Shown: positions 41,257 through 41,507 of the stretch, one piece after another
Layout of the letters: each line of letters begins with the position of its first letter
Position numbering within the stretch: the first letter of the stretch is position 1
Assembly (NCBI GenBank): GCA_021272165.1
Contig: JAJSLK010000066.1
Span: forward strand, 1 to 41,507
Length of the DNA: 41,507 nucleotides
Reading direction: 5' to 3'
Origin: Methylacidiphilales bacterium
Lineage (GTDB): Bacteria > Verrucomicrobiota > Verrucomicrobiia > Methylacidiphilales > UBA1321
Notes under the pieces: model-generated
The model's input: only the letters and a program-made list of their open reading frames with translations
Told to the model about the DNA's origin: nothing
The model's database searches: none
Position numbers and translations under genes: made by a program

Positions 41257-41347
41257 GGAGCTGTGGCCGAGTGGCTGAAGGCGATGGTTTGCTAAACCGT
41301 TGTACGGCCTTAAAACCGTACCGAGGGTTCGAATCCCTCCGGCTCCG
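41257..41347 (+). tRNA. tRNA-Ser (anticodon GCU)
   Basis: The 5' acceptor strand GGAGCTG pairs with CGGCTCC (41340-41346), followed by discriminator G and no encoded CCA. The D arm region is TGGCCGAGTGGCTGAAGGC. The anticodon arm is ATGGT-TTGCTAA-ACCGT, giving anticodon GCT (reads AGC/AGU). A long variable arm (GTACGG paired with CCGTAC) marks class II, and the T arm is GAGGG-TTCGAAT-CCCTC. Length is 91 nucleotides. The remaining 160 bases to the window end hold nothing I can assign, apart from a small hairpin CGTTGA-TTT-TCAACG. Confidence 0.98.
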
Positions 41348-41507
41348 CTTTTCTTTCGTTGATTTTCAACGATTTACGAAAGTCGTTTTCAAAAATCTGA
41401 AAGATCTGAAACTTTTTTTCACAAAGCTTGGGGCTGCCACGACGAAAGCGAGATGATTCTTGGATCCAAAACTCACGATTTTGGCTGCCATCAAAGTGAG
41501 CTTTCCA

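Noticed and set aside
1-41507. CRISPR array, toxin-antitoxin pair, prophage or defence island
   Set aside because: No regularly spaced direct repeats, no phage structural genes and no nuclease/antitoxin pair were seen. The only mobile DNA is the IS630 end and the MITE-like block.

Overview
The window reads as a stretch of chromosome from a Gram-negative bacterium of about 55-60% GC, most likely a member of the Verrucomicrobiota or a close PVC relative. This is an inference. It rests on LptE- and BamD-like outer-membrane assembly genes and an OprB-like porin, a GntR-headed regulator with a LacI-type sensor, a large DUF2339 membrane protein and a stand-alone dnaN away from dnaA. No rRNA or other decisive marker is present. 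Coding density is high. Housekeeping genes (dnaN, mnmG, dnaE, two tRNAs) are interleaved with envelope genes.

Layout, left to right. 1-4.4 kb: tail of an IS630 transposase, dnaN (-) with a DnaA-box cluster upstream, and a DUF2339 membrane protein (-). 4.5-6.5 kb: a site-2-protease-like membrane protein whose catalytic motifs are altered, then a DegT-type sugar aminotransferase. 6.5-8.2 kb: a three-gene minus-strand cluster around lemA, ended by an intrinsic terminator, then tRNA-Leu(UAG). 8.5-16.9 kb: an O-antigen-ligase-like protein with a TPR tail, a small lipoprotein, an exported Bcp peroxiredoxin, mnmG with a zincin-like protein, a DUF4230 protein and a three-BON protein. 16.9-20.5 kb: a GT9 glycosyltransferase and three consecutive HupE/UreJ-type membrane proteins. 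20.7-24.6 kb: BamD-like and LptE-like genes, a cyclic-nucleotide-binding protein, a GT2 glycosyltransferase and two tandem cupins. 24.7-28.9 kb: dnaE and two small unknown genes.

28.9-39.5 kb is the most striking part. Five tightly packed minus-strand genes encode, in transcription order, a receiver-kinase, a SAM-dependent methyltransferase, a multi-pass membrane kinase-receiver-kinase, a second receiver-kinase and a lone receiver. From the second gene on, the order and domain content match phcB-phcS-phcR-phcQ, the Ralstonia operon for 3-hydroxy fatty acid methyl ester quorum sensing. Divergent from it is an alpha/beta hydrolase fused to a DUF2156 acyl/aminoacyl-transferase-like domain, overlapping an OprB-type porin. 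I propose a complete Phc-like cell-cell signalling locus, with an extra front-end receiver-kinase and possibly a signal- or lipid-processing arm. No PhcA-like LysR regulator is in the window.

39.5-41.5 kb: a MITE-like element with 22-bp terminal inverted repeats fills the gap between the porin and a GntR/LacI-type regulator and supplies the regulator's stop codon. A 446-bp AT-richer gap with operator-like palindromes follows, then tRNA-Ser(GCU).
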